Shown here in pieces: positions 27,258 through 37,700 of a stretch of 57,170 bases of DNA. The stretch comes from Lachnospiraceae bacterium (GTDB lineage: Bacteria > Bacillota > Clostridia > Lachnospirales > Lachnospiraceae): positions 1 through 57,170 of the forward strand of contig JAEEXG010000010.1 in NCBI GenBank assembly GCA_016291405.1, read 5' to 3'. The stretch's first letter is position 1; every line of letters begins with the position of its first letter. The position numbers and the translations under genes are program-made. The notes below the pieces were generated by a model that made no database searches, was not told the DNA's origin, and saw only the letters and a list, made by a program, of their open reading frames with translations.

Positions 27258-29357
27258 ATGGAAAAGAAGATTCCTGAAATCTATGGAAGTTTGGTATTCA
27301 ATGACAAAGTAATGCGCGACAAACTTCCCAAAGACATTTACAAAGCTTTAAGGAAGACAATCGACAATAATACGCATTTGGAACTTGACGTAGCAAATGC
27401 CGTTGCAGTTGCGATGAAGGAATGGGCAATCGAAAACGGAGCTACCCATTTTACACATTGGTTCCAGCCTCTTACAGGATATACCGCTGAAAAGCATGAC
27501 AGCTTCATTGCTCCGGGTGCTTGCGGTGACATCACAATGGAGTTTTCGGGAAAAGAACTTGTAAAGGGTGAACCCGATGCCTCAAGCTTTCCTTCAGGTG
27601 GCATAAGAGCTACATTCGAAGCTAGAGGATATACAAACTGGGATCCCACTTCTCCCGCATTTATTAAAGACAAAACACTTTGCATCCCCACAGCATTCTG
27701 TTCATACTCAGGGGAAGCACTTGATAAAAAGACACCTCTCCTTCGTTCAATGGAAGCATTAAGCAAGGAAGCGGTTAAAGTATTAAAGCTTCTTGGAAGA
27801 GACGATGTTACGGGCGTTAGCACAACAGTTGGTCCCGAACAGGAATACTTCCTTATCGATGAAGAAGATTACAAGTTAAGAAAAGACTTGATCTTTACAG
27901 GAAGAACACTTCTTGGAGCAATGCCTCCCAAGGGTCAGGAAATGGACGACCATTACTTCGGAGCATTGAAGCCTCGTGTATCAGAGTACATGCACGAACT
28001 TGACGAAGAGTTATGGAAGCTTGGAATTCCCGTTAAGACAAAGCATAACGAAGTTGCTCCTTGTCAGCACGAGCTTGCACCTGTATATGATACAGCAAAC
28101 GTAGCAGTTGACAGAAACCAGCTTACAATGGAAGTTATGAAGAAGGTTGCTAAGAAACACGGTTATGTATGCCTCCTTCACGAAAAGCCTTTCGCAGGAG
28201 TAAACGGTTCAGGTAAGCACAACAACTGGTCAATCGGAATTAACGGAGGAGACAACCTCTTAGATCCCGGCAAGACACCTGCAGAAAACCTTCAGTTCCT
28301 TGTTTTCTTACTTGCAGTAATAAGTGCTGTTGATGATTACGCAGACCTTTTAAGATTATCGGTAGCAAGTGCAGGAAACGACCATAGACTCGGAGCCAAC
28401 GAAGCACCTCCCGCAATCATTTCAATCTTCTTGGGAGATGAACTTGCAGCTGTGCTTGATGCTATCGAGCACGATAAACTCTTTGCTAAAAAGGGTAAAG
28501 AAAGACTTGAGACAGGCGCTGCCGTATTACCTCATTTCTTTAAAGATACAACAGACAGAAACCGTACATCACCTTTTGCATTTACGGGAAATAAATTTGA
28601 ATTCAGATCACTTGGTTCTTCATTCTCAGTTGCAGGCCCCAACGTTGTTCTTAATACAGCAGTTGCCGAAGAACTTTCAAAGTTTGCAAAAGAACTTGAA
28701 GGAGTTAAGAAGGATAAGCTTGAAGAAGCCGTACATGCACTTTTAAAGAAGGCATTAAAGCAGCATAAGAGAGTGCTCTTTAACGGAAACGGATATACAG
28801 ATGAATGGGTTGAAGAAGCTAAGAAGAGAGGCCTTTACAACTTAAGAAGCACTCCGGAAGCTATTCCGAGACTTCTTGAAAAGAAGAACATGGACCTTTT
28901 CATGAGCCATGGTATTTACTCAGAAACAGAGTTAAGAGCACGCTACGAAGTAATGCTTGAAAACTACTGCAAGACCCTTCACATTGAAGCATTGACCATG
29001 GAAGATATGGTAAATAAGCAGTTCTTACCCGCTCTTATGAACTACACTGATGATATCGTTGTATCGGCACTTAACAAGAAAGAATTCTCAGATGCTTTAT
29101 CAACCGTTGCCGAAGAAGCTTTATCAAAGAAACTTTCAGGATACTATGAATCCGTATCTAAGCTTAACGATAAGCTTAAAGCAGATGTAGCTAAGGCTGA
29201 AAAGATTACTGATTCTTTAAAGCAGGCTTCTTTCTACCACGATACAATCGTTACGGATATGGAAAAATTAAGAGCCGTTGCGGATGAAGCGGAAGGCCTT
29301 ATCCCCGAAGACATCTTACCTTATCCTACATACGAAAAGATGTTGTTCTACGTATAA
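27258..29357 (+). CDS. glnN: Glutamine synthetase type III
   Basis: 699 residues, the size of GSIII dodecamers, much larger than type I. Type III features include [19 protein letters not shown], the metal-binding [33 protein letters not shown], and [20 protein letters not shown]. It assimilates ammonium with ATP and glutamate. Ribosome site AAAGGGAG. Placed directly before amt, with an ANTAR-type leader before each gene, it is probably the main ammonium-assimilating GS here; the type I homologue at 40718 looks inactive. Confidence 0.95.
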   Translation: MEKKIPEIYGSLVFNDKVMRDKLPKDIYKALRKTIDNNTHLELDVANAVAVAMKEWAIENGATHFTHWFQPLTGYTAEKHDSFIAPGACGDITMEFSGKELVKGEPDASSFPSGGIRATFEARGYTNWDPTSPAFIKDKTLCIPTAFCSYSGEALDKKTPLLRSMEALSKEAVKVLKLLGRDDVTGVSTTVGPEQEYFLIDEEDYKLRKDLIFTGRTLLGAMPPKGQEMDDHYFGALKPRVSEYMHELDEELWKLGIPVKTKHNEVAPCQHELAPVYDTANVAVDRNQLTMEVMKKVAKKHGYVCLLHEKPFAGVNGSGKHNNWSIGINGGDNLLDPGKTPAENLQFLVFLLAVISAVDDYADLLRLSVASAGNDHRLGANEAPPAIISIFLGDELAAVLDAIEHDKLFAKKGKERLETGAAVLPHFFKDTTDRNRTSPFAFTGNKFEFRSLGSSFSVAGPNVVLNTAVAEELSKFAKELEGVKKDKLEEAVHALLKKALKQHKRVLFNGNGYTDEWVEEAKKRGLYNLRSTPEAIPRLLEKKNMDLFMSHGIYSETELRARYEVMLENYCKTLHIEALTMEDMVNKQFLPALMNYTDDIVVSALNKKEFSDALSTVAEEALSKKLSGYYESVSKLNDKLKADVAKAEKITDSLKQASFYHDTIVTDMEKLRAVADEAEGLIPEDILPYPTYEKMLFYV

Positions 29358-29389
29358 AGTGTAAAGGGAAAACAGAATAAAGAACAAAA

Positions 29390-29433
29390 TGCAAAGGCGC
29401 AGACAAACATAAAAGTCTGCGCCTTAATTTTTT
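29390..29433 (+). promoter_or_regulatory. ANTAR-type leader between glnN and amt
   Basis: TGC-[AAAGGC]-GCA (29390-29401) keeps the hexaloop but has only a 3-bp closing stem. Terminator: AAGGCGCAGAC (29394-29404) with 29415-29425 (perfect 11 bp), loop of ten bases, then TTTTTT. No promoter lies between glnN and this element, so it acts as an internal gate in the operon. Confidence 0.65.
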
Positions 29434-29450
29434 AAAAGGAGAATAAAAAC

Positions 29451-31157
29451 ATGAGCGAGACATTTTCAGTATGGTTCTTAATCGGAGCCGCCCTGGTGTT
29501 TTGGATGCAAGCAGGATTTGCAATGGTGGAGGCAGGCTTTACAAGAGCCAAGAACACCGGTAACATCCTCATGAAAAACTTAATGGACTTCTGTATCGGT
29601 ACAGTAGTTTTTATCTTAATCGGATTTGGATTACTTCTTGGAGAAGACGTTGTAGGGCTTATCGGTAAGCCGGGATTTGACATCTTCACATCATACGAAA
29701 ACTTTGACTGGTCAAACTTCGTATTTAACTTAGTATTTTGTGCCACAACCGCAACAATCGTTTCAGGTGCCATGGCAGAGCGTACAAAATTCTTATCATA
29801 TTGTATTTATTCAGGCGTTATTTCAGCACTTATATACCCCATCGAAGCTCACTGGGTATGGGGAGGCGGTTTCCTTGCTCAGATGGGATTCCACGATTTC
29901 GCAGGTTCTGCAGCAATTCACATGGTTGGCGGTATCTCAGCATTAATCGGTGCTAAATTATTAGGACCCAGAATCGGTAAGTTTGAAAAAGATGAAACAG
30001 GAAAGATTACAAAAGTAAATGCTTTCCCCGGACACAACCTTCCTATCGGTTGTTTGGGTGTTTTCATTCTCTGGCTTGGCTGGTACGGATTTAACGGTGC
30101 CGCAGCAACAAGCGTTGAACAGTTAGGTTCAATCTTTGTTACAACAACAATTGCTCCCGCAATTGCAACAGTAGTATGTATGATCTTTACCTGGATTAAA
30201 TACGGTAAGCCCGATGTTTCAATGTGCTTAAACGCTTCTTTGGCAGGCTTGGTAGCTATCACAGCTCCCTGTGATGTAACAGATGCATTTGGTGCAATCG
30301 TAATCGGTGCTGTAGCAGGTTTACTCGTAGTATTTGGTGTTTGGTTCTTAGATTATAAGTTAAGAATAGACGATCCCGTTGGTGCCGTTGCGGTTCACTG
30401 CTTAAACGGTATCTGGGGTACCATTGCAACAGGCTTATTTGCAACAACATCGGCTCCCGGAAATGATTCTTTGGTTGGTTTATTCTACGGCGGCGGAGTA
30501 AAACCCTTACTTATTCAGTTACTTGGCTTTGCAGCAATCGCTGCTTGGACAGCAGTAACAATCACAATCGCTTTTGTAATCATCAAAAAGTGTGTTGGCT
30601 TAAGAGTTACAGAGGAAGAAGAAATTGTTGGTCTTGACTCAACAGAACATGGTCTTCCTTCAGCATATGCAGGCTTCTCAATCATGGATATTTCAAACAC
30701 CATGACGATGGCAATCAACGAAAACACTGTTTTGGAGCCTTCTCAGATAGAGAAGAAGGCAGAAATGAGCGTCCCTGTAGTAAGAGAAGGTGGTATAGAT
30801 ACCGGAATGTCAAAGGTTGTTATCATTGCTCGACTTTCAAAGTACGATGCTTTAAAGAAAGCAATGAACGACCTTGGCGTAACGGGCATGACAGTCACAC
30901 AGGTTATGGGCTGTGGCATCCAGAAGGGTGCAGGAGATATGTACAGAGGTGTCGAAGTCGATGCAACCTTGCTTCCTAAGGTTAAGGTTGAAGTGGTTGT
31001 AAGCAACATTCCTGTAGAATCAGTTATCGCAGCTGCTAAGAAAGCTCTTTACACAGGCAACATCGGCGATGGCAAGATCTTTGTTTACAACGTTTCAAAA
31101 GTTGTTAAGATACGTACCGGCGAAGAAGACTTTGAAGCTTTGCAGGACGTTGAGTAA
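29451..31157 (+). CDS. amt: Ammonium transporter with fused PII domain
   Basis: 568 residues. N-terminal ~405 residues form an 11-helix Amt channel (GFAMVEAGFTRAKNTGNILMKN, DFAGSAAIHMVGG, GAVAVHCLNGIWG; pore His pair in the conserved helices). After a short linker, residues ~450-560 are a complete PII/GlnB domain (MSKVVIIARLSKYDALKKAMNDLGV, MGCGIQKGAGDMYRG, LLPKVKVEVVV). In free GlnK/GlnB the T-loop carries Tyr51; here the aligned position is Val (MYRGVEV), so uridylylation at 51 is impossible. The fused domain would gate the channel directly in response to effector binding. Confidence 0.95.
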   Translation: MSETFSVWFLIGAALVFWMQAGFAMVEAGFTRAKNTGNILMKNLMDFCIGTVVFILIGFGLLLGEDVVGLIGKPGFDIFTSYENFDWSNFVFNLVFCATTATIVSGAMAERTKFLSYCIYSGVISALIYPIEAHWVWGGGFLAQMGFHDFAGSAAIHMVGGISALIGAKLLGPRIGKFEKDETGKITKVNAFPGHNLPIGCLGVFILWLGWYGFNGAAATSVEQLGSIFVTTTIAPAIATVVCMIFTWIKYGKPDVSMCLNASLAGLVAITAPCDVTDAFGAIVIGAVAGLLVVFGVWFLDYKLRIDDPVGAVAVHCLNGIWGTIATGLFATTSAPGNDSLVGLFYGGGVKPLLIQLLGFAAIAAWTAVTITIAFVIIKKCVGLRVTEEEEIVGLDSTEHGLPSAYAGFSIMDISNTMTMAINENTVLEPSQIEKKAEMSVPVVREGGIDTGMSKVVIIARLSKYDALKKAMNDLGVTGMTVTQVMGCGIQKGAGDMYRGVEVDATLLPKVKVEVVVSNIPVESVIAAAKKALYTGNIGDGKIFVYNVSKVVKIRTGEEDFEALQDVE

Positions 31158-31176
31158 TTTAATATAAGTTTCTAAT

Positions 31177-31200
31177 CTTGCAGGACCTGCGTCCTGCAAG
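31177..31200 (+). terminator. Hairpin after amt without clear T-run
   Basis: Perfect stem CTTGCAGGAC / GTCCTGCAAG, loop CTGC, but no T-run follows; perhaps a 3' stabiliser upstream of the real terminator. Confidence 0.5.
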
Positions 31201-31225
31201 TCAGGAAATAAATTTTCCCTCTTTC

Positions 31226-31273
31226 AAAACAAGGCAGCTCGGGCTCGCGACACCCGATTCTGCCTTGTTTTTT
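31226..31273 (+). terminator. Intrinsic terminator of the glnN-amt operon
   Basis: Stem AAAACAAGGCAG / CTGCCTTGTTTT enclosing a second stem TCGGG / CCCGA, followed by TT. Confidence 0.85.
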
Positions 31274-31314
31274 GCACATACCCTCTTAACGCTTTAAAGT
31301 ATTAAAGAAAACTA

Positions 31315-31343
31315 TTGACAAACTCTGCACCACTGTATACAAT
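31315..31343 (+). promoter_or_regulatory. Promoter of the asnB-pyrG-gltBD-GS-ANTAR operon
   Basis: TTGACA - 17 bp - TACAAT; TTGACAAAC again matches the other two nitrogen promoters. Confidence 0.8.
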
Positions 31344-31353
31344 TGAACAATAT

Positions 31354-31404
31354 AGAGCGACAAAGGCGTCGCGGTTAACTACCGTGCCTTTGTCGCTCTT
31401 TTTA
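31354..31404 (+). promoter_or_regulatory. ANTAR-type antiterminator/terminator leader upstream of asnB
   Basis: Small hairpin GCGAC-[AAAGGC]-GTCGC at 31357-31372. Terminator: 31354-31367 (AGAGCGACAAAGGC) pairs perfectly over 14 bp with 31386-31399, with an inner CGGT/ACCG stem, then CTTTTT. Here the terminator uses the 5' arm and loop, whereas in the dapF and glnN leaders it uses loop and 3' arm. Confidence 0.8.
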
Positions 31405-31425
31405 TGTGTAAGGAAGGATTTTAAC

Positions 31426-33003
31426 ATGTGCTCAATATTTGGCTATCAAGGAAAGAAATACTCAAAAGAAGAGTTACGCCCGTTCTTTGAAGAGACAATC
31501 TCAAGAGGACCGGACATGGAAAGAATGGAAGAGTTTGACGGAGGAGTGTTCGGGTTTTTAAGACTTTCAATCATGGGTCTTAATGAAAGCGGAATGCAGC
31601 CCTTTAATTTAAACGGAAACAAGCTTATCTGTAACGGTGAAATCTATGGTTTCCGTCCTATTAAAGAAGAACTTTCAAAAGAATATGACTTTAAGAGCGA
31701 ATCGGATTGCGAAATACTTCTTCCCATGTATGAAAAATACGGGCCCGAAATGTTTTCAAAGCTTGATGCCGAGTATGCACTTGTAATATACGATCACAAA
31801 AGAAAATCTTTGGTGGCAGCAAGAGATCCGATCGGAATCAGACCTTTGTTTTACGGATATCCTGCAGAGGGAGAAATAGTATTTGCAAGCGAAGCTAAAA
31901 ACCTGGTTGGACTTGTGCCTAAGATTTTTCCTTTCCCTCCGGGACACTATTACATTGACGGAAACTTCATTTGCTATAACGACATAGCTCACGTAAGCGA
32001 ATATAGCGATGATAAGCTTCCGGAAGTATGTAAAAACATAAAAGAAAAGCTTATTAAAGGTATTGAAAAAAGACTTGATGCTGATGCACCTGTAGGATTT
32101 TTATTAAGCGGCGGTCTTGATTCTTCCCTTGTGTGTGCGGTTTCTGCAAAGCTTTTAAATAAGCCTATTAAAACTTTTGCAATAGGCATGAGCACCGATG
32201 CCATTGACTTAAAGTATGCAAAAGAAGTTGCTGATTATATAAAGAGCGATCATACGGAAGTAATTATTACGGATAAAGACGTAATAGAAGCTCTTCCAAA
32301 GGTAGTTCACTTACTTGGAACCTTTGATATCACCACAATAAGAGCAAGCATCGGTATGTATTTAGTTTGTAAGGCTATTCATGAAAACACTGATGTGCGC
32401 GTTCTTTTGACAGGTGAAATCTCAGACGAACTCTTTGGATATAAATATACAGACTTTGCACCTGATGCAGAGGCTTTCCAAAAAGAAGCCGTAAAGAGAA
32501 TCAGAGAGCTTTATATGTACGATGTTCTTCGTGCAGACAGATGCATAAGCGTAAACTCCATGGAAGCAAGAGTTCCCTTCGGAGATTTGGATTTTGTTAA
32601 ATACGTAATGAGCATTAATCCAAAGCTTAAGATGAACACTTACAACAAAGGAAAGTATTTGCTTCGTCATGCTTTTGAAGGAGATTATCTTCCTTACGAC
32701 ATCTTAATGCGAGAAAAGGCAGCGTTTTCAGATGCTGTGGGCCATTCAATGGTTGATTACTTAAAGGCTTACGCAGAGTCAAAATACACTGATGAAGAAT
32801 ACGAAGAAAAAAGAAAGAAATACACTCATGCAACTCCATTTACAAAAGAGTCGCTTCTTTACAGGGAGTTGTTTGAAAAGTTCTATCCCGGACAGGGCGA
32901 AATGATAAAGGATTTCTGGATGCCCAATAAGTCTTGGGAAGGATGTAATGTGACGGACCCTTCCGCAAGAGTGCTTACTAACTACGGGGCAAGCGGAGTT
33001 TAG
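31426..33003 (+). CDS. asnB: Asparagine synthetase (glutamine-hydrolysing)
   Basis: 525 residues from the ATG at 31426, which gives the required N-terminal Met-Cys (MCSIFGYQG): Cys2 becomes the Ntn nucleophile. An upstream in-frame start would read through the promoter and leader and is rejected. Glutaminase domain 1-~190 (RGPD, GEIYG), synthetase domain with the PP-loop FLLSGGLDSSLVCA (~224) and SDELFGYKY. It forms asparagine from aspartate, ATP and glutamine. First gene of the largest nitrogen operon. Ribosome site AAGGAAGG. Confidence 0.95.
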   Translation: MCSIFGYQGKKYSKEELRPFFEETISRGPDMERMEEFDGGVFGFLRLSIMGLNESGMQPFNLNGNKLICNGEIYGFRPIKEELSKEYDFKSESDCEILLPMYEKYGPEMFSKLDAEYALVIYDHKRKSLVAARDPIGIRPLFYGYPAEGEIVFASEAKNLVGLVPKIFPFPPGHYYIDGNFICYNDIAHVSEYSDDKLPEVCKNIKEKLIKGIEKRLDADAPVGFLLSGGLDSSLVCAVSAKLLNKPIKTFAIGMSTDAIDLKYAKEVADYIKSDHTEVIITDKDVIEALPKVVHLLGTFDITTIRASIGMYLVCKAIHENTDVRVLLTGEISDELFGYKYTDFAPDAEAFQKEAVKRIRELYMYDVLRADRCISVNSMEARVPFGDLDFVKYVMSINPKLKMNTYNKGKYLLRHAFEGDYLPYDILMREKAAFSDAVGHSMVDYLKAYAESKYTDEEYEEKRKKYTHATPFTKESLLYRELFEKFYPGQGEMIKDFWMPNKSWEGCNVTDPSARVLTNYGASGV

Positions 33004-33094
33004 TTTACATAACGTGAGATAACCGGCAATGTCTTGGCAGGGCAGTCGGATAAACAATAAACAAAGTTTTTTTAAAAAGAGGGAGAAATTAGAT

Positions 33095-34699
33095 ATGGTA
33101 AAGTATGTGTTTGTTATGGGAGGCGTTGTTTCAGGGCTTGGAAAGGGCATTACGGCAGCATCCTTGGGAAGGCTTTTAAAGGCAAGAGGCTACAAGGTTA
33201 CGATGCAGAAGTTTGACCCCTACATTAACGTAGACCCGGGAACCATGAACCCGATTCAGCACGGAGAAGTTTTCGTAACCGACGACGGATGCGAAACAGA
33301 CTTAGACCTTGGTCACTATGAGAGATTTATCAATGAAAGTCTTGATAAAAACTCAAACGTTACAACAGGTAAGATTTATCAGACCGTTCTTAACAAAGAA
33401 CGTCACGGTGATTACGGCGGAGGAACGGTTCAGGTAATTCCCCATATTACCAACGAAATAAAGTCGCGTTTTTACAAAGAAAAAGAAGATGGCGAAACAA
33501 CAGTATCAATCGTGGAAGTCGGAGGTACTGTGGGAGACATTGAAAGCCAGCCCTTCTTGGAAGCAATAAGACAATTCAGGACTGAAGTGGGACGTGACAA
33601 TTCGGTAATCATACACGTAACGCTCATTCCTTACATAAAGGCGTCGGGCGAACTTAAGACAAAACCCACTCAGATGAGCGTTAAGAGCTTACAGAGCATG
33701 GGACTTTGGCCCGACATTTTAGTGTGCAGATCGGATTATCCTTTGGACGATCATTTAAAAGAAAAAATAGCACTTTTCTGTAATGTAAGAAAAGAACACG
33801 TATTAGAAAACTTAGATGCACCTTCTTTGTACGAAGTGCCCATGATGCTTGAAAAAGAAGGCATTGCTGATGCGGTTTGCGAGCTTTTAAACCTTCCTTT
33901 AAGAAAGCCTGATTTAACAGCCTGGGAAGCAATGCTTAAGAAAGAAAAGAATCCAAAGAGAACCGTTAAGGTTGCATTGGTTGGAAAATATGTAGCTTTG
34001 CATGATGCATATTTAAGCGTTGCTGAAGCTCTTAAGCATGCAGGAATAGACGAAGAAGCAAAAGTTTTGATTGAGTGGATAGATTCAGAAACCCTTGAAG
34101 AAGATGGAAAAGAAGAAATCTTAAAGGATGTATCCGCAATCGTTGTTCCGGGAGGCTTTGGTGTAAGAGGAACCTACGGAAAAATAAAAGCAATTAAGTA
34201 TGCAAGAGAAAACAAGATTCCATTCCTTGGCCTATGTCTTGGAATGCAGTTATCAATTATAGAATTTGCAAGAAACGTTTGCGGACTTAAAGATGCGGAT
34301 TCTTCAGAATTAAATCCTGATACGAAGAATCCCGTAATCTACCTTATGCCCGAACAAAACGGAGTTGTAAACCTTGGAGGCACATTAAGACTCGGAGCTT
34401 ATCCTTGTAAGTTAAAGAAAGACACCAAGGCATATGAACTTTACGGACAGGAAAATATAAGCGAGAGACACCGTCACAGATACGAAGTTAACAACGACTA
34501 CAGAGACATCTTAACAAAGAACGGTCTGGTGCTCTCCGGAGAGTCACCTGACGGAAGAATAGTTGAAATGATTGAGCTTAAAGACCACCCCTACTTTGTG
34601 GCAACTCAGGCTCACCCCGAATTTAAATCACGCCCCGATGTGGCACATCCTTTGTTTAAAGGCCTTATCGCGGCGGCAGTAAAGAAAAATCAATCGTGA
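33095..34699 (+). CDS. pyrG: CTP synthase
   Basis: 534 residues from the ATG at 33095 (ribosome site GAGGGAG). N-terminal synthase domain [23 protein letters not shown] with the P-loop, [13 protein letters not shown], and [13 protein letters not shown]-terminal class I amidotransferase: Cys in LGLCLGMQ (~380), His/Glu in [10 protein letters not shown] (~512). Converts UTP to CTP with glutamine nitrogen. Together with asnB and gltB this makes a run of glutamine-consuming enzymes. Confidence 0.96.
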   Translation: MVKYVFVMGGVVSGLGKGITAASLGRLLKARGYKVTMQKFDPYINVDPGTMNPIQHGEVFVTDDGCETDLDLGHYERFINESLDKNSNVTTGKIYQTVLNKERHGDYGGGTVQVIPHITNEIKSRFYKEKEDGETTVSIVEVGGTVGDIESQPFLEAIRQFRTEVGRDNSVIIHVTLIPYIKASGELKTKPTQMSVKSLQSMGLWPDILVCRSDYPLDDHLKEKIALFCNVRKEHVLENLDAPSLYEVPMMLEKEGIADAVCELLNLPLRKPDLTAWEAMLKKEKNPKRTVKVALVGKYVALHDAYLSVAEALKHAGIDEEAKVLIEWIDSETLEEDGKEEILKDVSAIVVPGGFGVRGTYGKIKAIKYARENKIPFLGLCLGMQLSIIEFARNVCGLKDADSSELNPDTKNPVIYLMPEQNGVVNLGGTLRLGAYPCKLKKDTKAYELYGQENISERHRHRYEVNNDYRDILTKNGLVLSGESPDGRIVEMIELKDHPYFVATQAHPEFKSRPDVAHPLFKGLIAAAVKKNQS

Positions 34700-34709
34700 G
34701 GAGATAAAA

Positions 34710-37700
34710 ATGGAAAACGGACCCCAGAATAAAACAATGTATGATCCCTCTTTTGAGCATGATAATTGCGGTATCGGCGCCGTATGTGATGTAAACGGAA
34801 AGAAAAGTCACGCGGTAGTGGATGACGCTCTTAAAATAGTTGAAAACTTAGAGCACAGAGCCGGAAAAGACGCTAAGGGCGAAACCGGTGACGGCGTTGG
34901 AATTTTAACTCAGATTCCTCATAAGTTTTTCGCAAAAGTCTTAAAGGACACAGACATAGTGCTTCCAAAAGAAAAGGAATATGGAGTCGGCGTTTTCTTT
35001 TTCCCTAAAGAGGAACTTAAACTTAGCCAGGCAAAGAAGATGTTTGAAGTCATTGTGGAAAAGGAAGGACTTAAATTCTTAGGCTGGAGAAAAGTTCCCA
35101 CCAATGAAAAGGTTTTGGGATTTAAGGCTTTAGAGAGCTGCCCCGAAATCTATCAGGGCTTTATTGCAAGGCCCGCAGGACTTAAGACTGATTTAGAGTT
35201 TGACAGAAAGCTTTATGTAATAAGAAGAGTCTTTGAGCAAAGTAACGATAACACTTACGTGCCTTCCCTTTCTTCAAGAACCATAGTTTATAAGGGAATG
35301 TTTCTTGTAGGACAGTTAAGACTTTTCTATAACGACTTACTTGATAAATCTTATGAATCTGCAATCGCAATGGTTCATTCAAGATTTTCAACAAACACAA
35401 ATCCAAGCTGGCACAGAGCTCATCCTAACAGAATGCTTGTGCATAACGGTGAAATTAATACTATTCGCGGTAATGTCGATAAGATGCTTGCCCGTGAAGA
35501 AACCATGTTCACAGATGCCTTTTCACCTGAAGACATGACAAGAGTTCTTCCTGTAATTCCTTCAGAAGGTTCTGACTCAGCTATGCTTGATAATGCCCTT
35601 GAGTTCATGGTTATGAGCGGTATGGACTTACCACTTGCTGCTATGATTTTAATTCCCGAACCTTGGGATCACAACGATACAATCTCTGATAAGGTAAGAG
35701 ACTTCTACGGATACTATGCCACAATGATGGAGCCTTGGGACGGCCCTGCATCCATTATGTTTTCAGACGGTGATGTGATGGGAGCAATCCTTGACAGAAA
35801 CGGCTTAAGACCTTCAAGATACTACGTCATGGATGACGGAAGAATCATTCTTTCTTCTGAAGTAGGCGTTCTTGATATCGATGAGTCTCATGTAATTAAA
35901 AAAGAAAGAATCCATCCCGGCAAGATGTTACTTGTTGATTTAAAGCTTCATAAGATTTATGAAGACAGCGAAATTAAGGAAAAGTATGCATCAAAAGAGC
36001 CTTACGGCGAATGGATTGACTGTAACACAATTAAGTTAAAAGATTTAAAGATTCCAAATGTAAAGCCGGTTTCTTACAGCGATGAAGAGCTTACAAAGCT
36101 TCAGAAAGCCTTTGGCTACACCTATGAAGAGTATGCCGAAGAAATAATGAGCATGGCTCTTAATAAGACTGAGCACATCGGAGCCATGGGCGTTGATACA
36201 CCCCTTGCGGTTTTAAGCTCTCAGTATAGGCCTTTGTTTGATTACTTTAAGCAAAGCTTTGCTCAGGTTACAAACCCGCCTATTGATGCAGCAAGAGAAA
36301 AGATTGTTACATCGACTGCTGTATATGTTGGTAAAAACGGTAATTTGCTTTCTGAAAACCCTGAAAACTGCCGTGTTTTAAAGATTCAGAATCCTATTCT
36401 TACTGACCTTGACATGCTTAAAATAAAGGCAATGGATAAGGAAGGATTTAAGGTAGTTACAATACCTATTATCTACTATAAAAAGATGCCTATCGAGAGA
36501 GTTTTAGACCATCTTTTTGTAGAAGTTGACAGAGCTTATAAGAGTGGCGCCGATATTTTGATCCTTTCAGACAGAGGAGTAGATGAAAACCATGTAGCGC
36601 TTCCTTCATTACTTGCGGTTGCTGCTGTTCACAGACACTTGGTGCAGACAAAGAAATGTACCGCAATGAGCCTTATTTTGGAATCAGGCGAGCCCAGAGA
36701 AGTGCATCATTTTGCCACACTTTTAGGCTTTGGTGTAAGTGCCGTTAACCCGTACCTTGCACATGCTTCAATTGGAAAGCTTATTGAAGACGAGCTTCTT
36801 AATAAAGACTATTATGCAGCCGTTGATGACTACGACAAAGCAGTTTTACAAGGCATTATTAAGATTGCGTCAAAAATGGGTATTTCAGCCATTCAGTCAT
36901 ATCAGGGCAGCAGAATTTTTGAGGCAGTTGGTATCGGAAGCTCACTTATTGATAAATACTTTACGGGAACAGTAAGCCGAATCGGAGGTATAGAGTTAGA
37001 GGATATTGCCGAACAGACAGATGCACTTCATTCAAAAGCATTTGACTCTTTGGGCTTATCCAGTAACTTAACCATTTCTTCCGTTGGACGCCACAAGATG
37101 CGCGCCCAGGGTGAGACCCACAGATATAACCCTAAGACCATTCACATGCTTCAGTGTGCTTCAAGAGAAGGCAACTACGATAAATTCAAAGAATACACAA
37201 AGATGGTTGATGCCGAAGAAACCGGATACTTAAGAAGCTTACTTGAGTTTAATTATCCCGAAAAAGGCATTGATTTAAGCCTTGTTGAAAGTGAAGACGA
37301 AATCGTAAAGCGCTTTAAAACAGGCGCCATGTCTTATGGTTCAATTTCAAAAGAGGCCCATGAAACCTTGGCAATTGCCATGAACCACCTTCAGGGTAAA
37401 TCAAACAGCGGTGAAGGCGGAGAAAGCGATGAAAGAATCGAATCGCAGGGCACAAAGAATGACAGAAGCTCAGCCATTAAGCAGGTAGCTTCCGGTAGAT
37501 TTGGCGTAACGGAAAGATATTTATCAAGCGCTAAAGAAATACAGATTAAGATGGCGCAAGGCGCAAAGCCCGGTGAAGGCGGACATTTGCCCGCAAAGAA
37601 AGTTTACCCTTGGATTGCAAAGACAAGGCATTCAACTCCGGGTGTCAGCTTAATTTCACCGCCACCTCATCATGATATATATTCGATCGAAGATTTGGCC

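Noticed and set aside
31315-31425. N-terminal extension of AsnB
   Set aside because: It would translate the promoter and antiterminator leader, and AsnB needs Cys directly after the initiator Met, which the ATG at 31426 provides.
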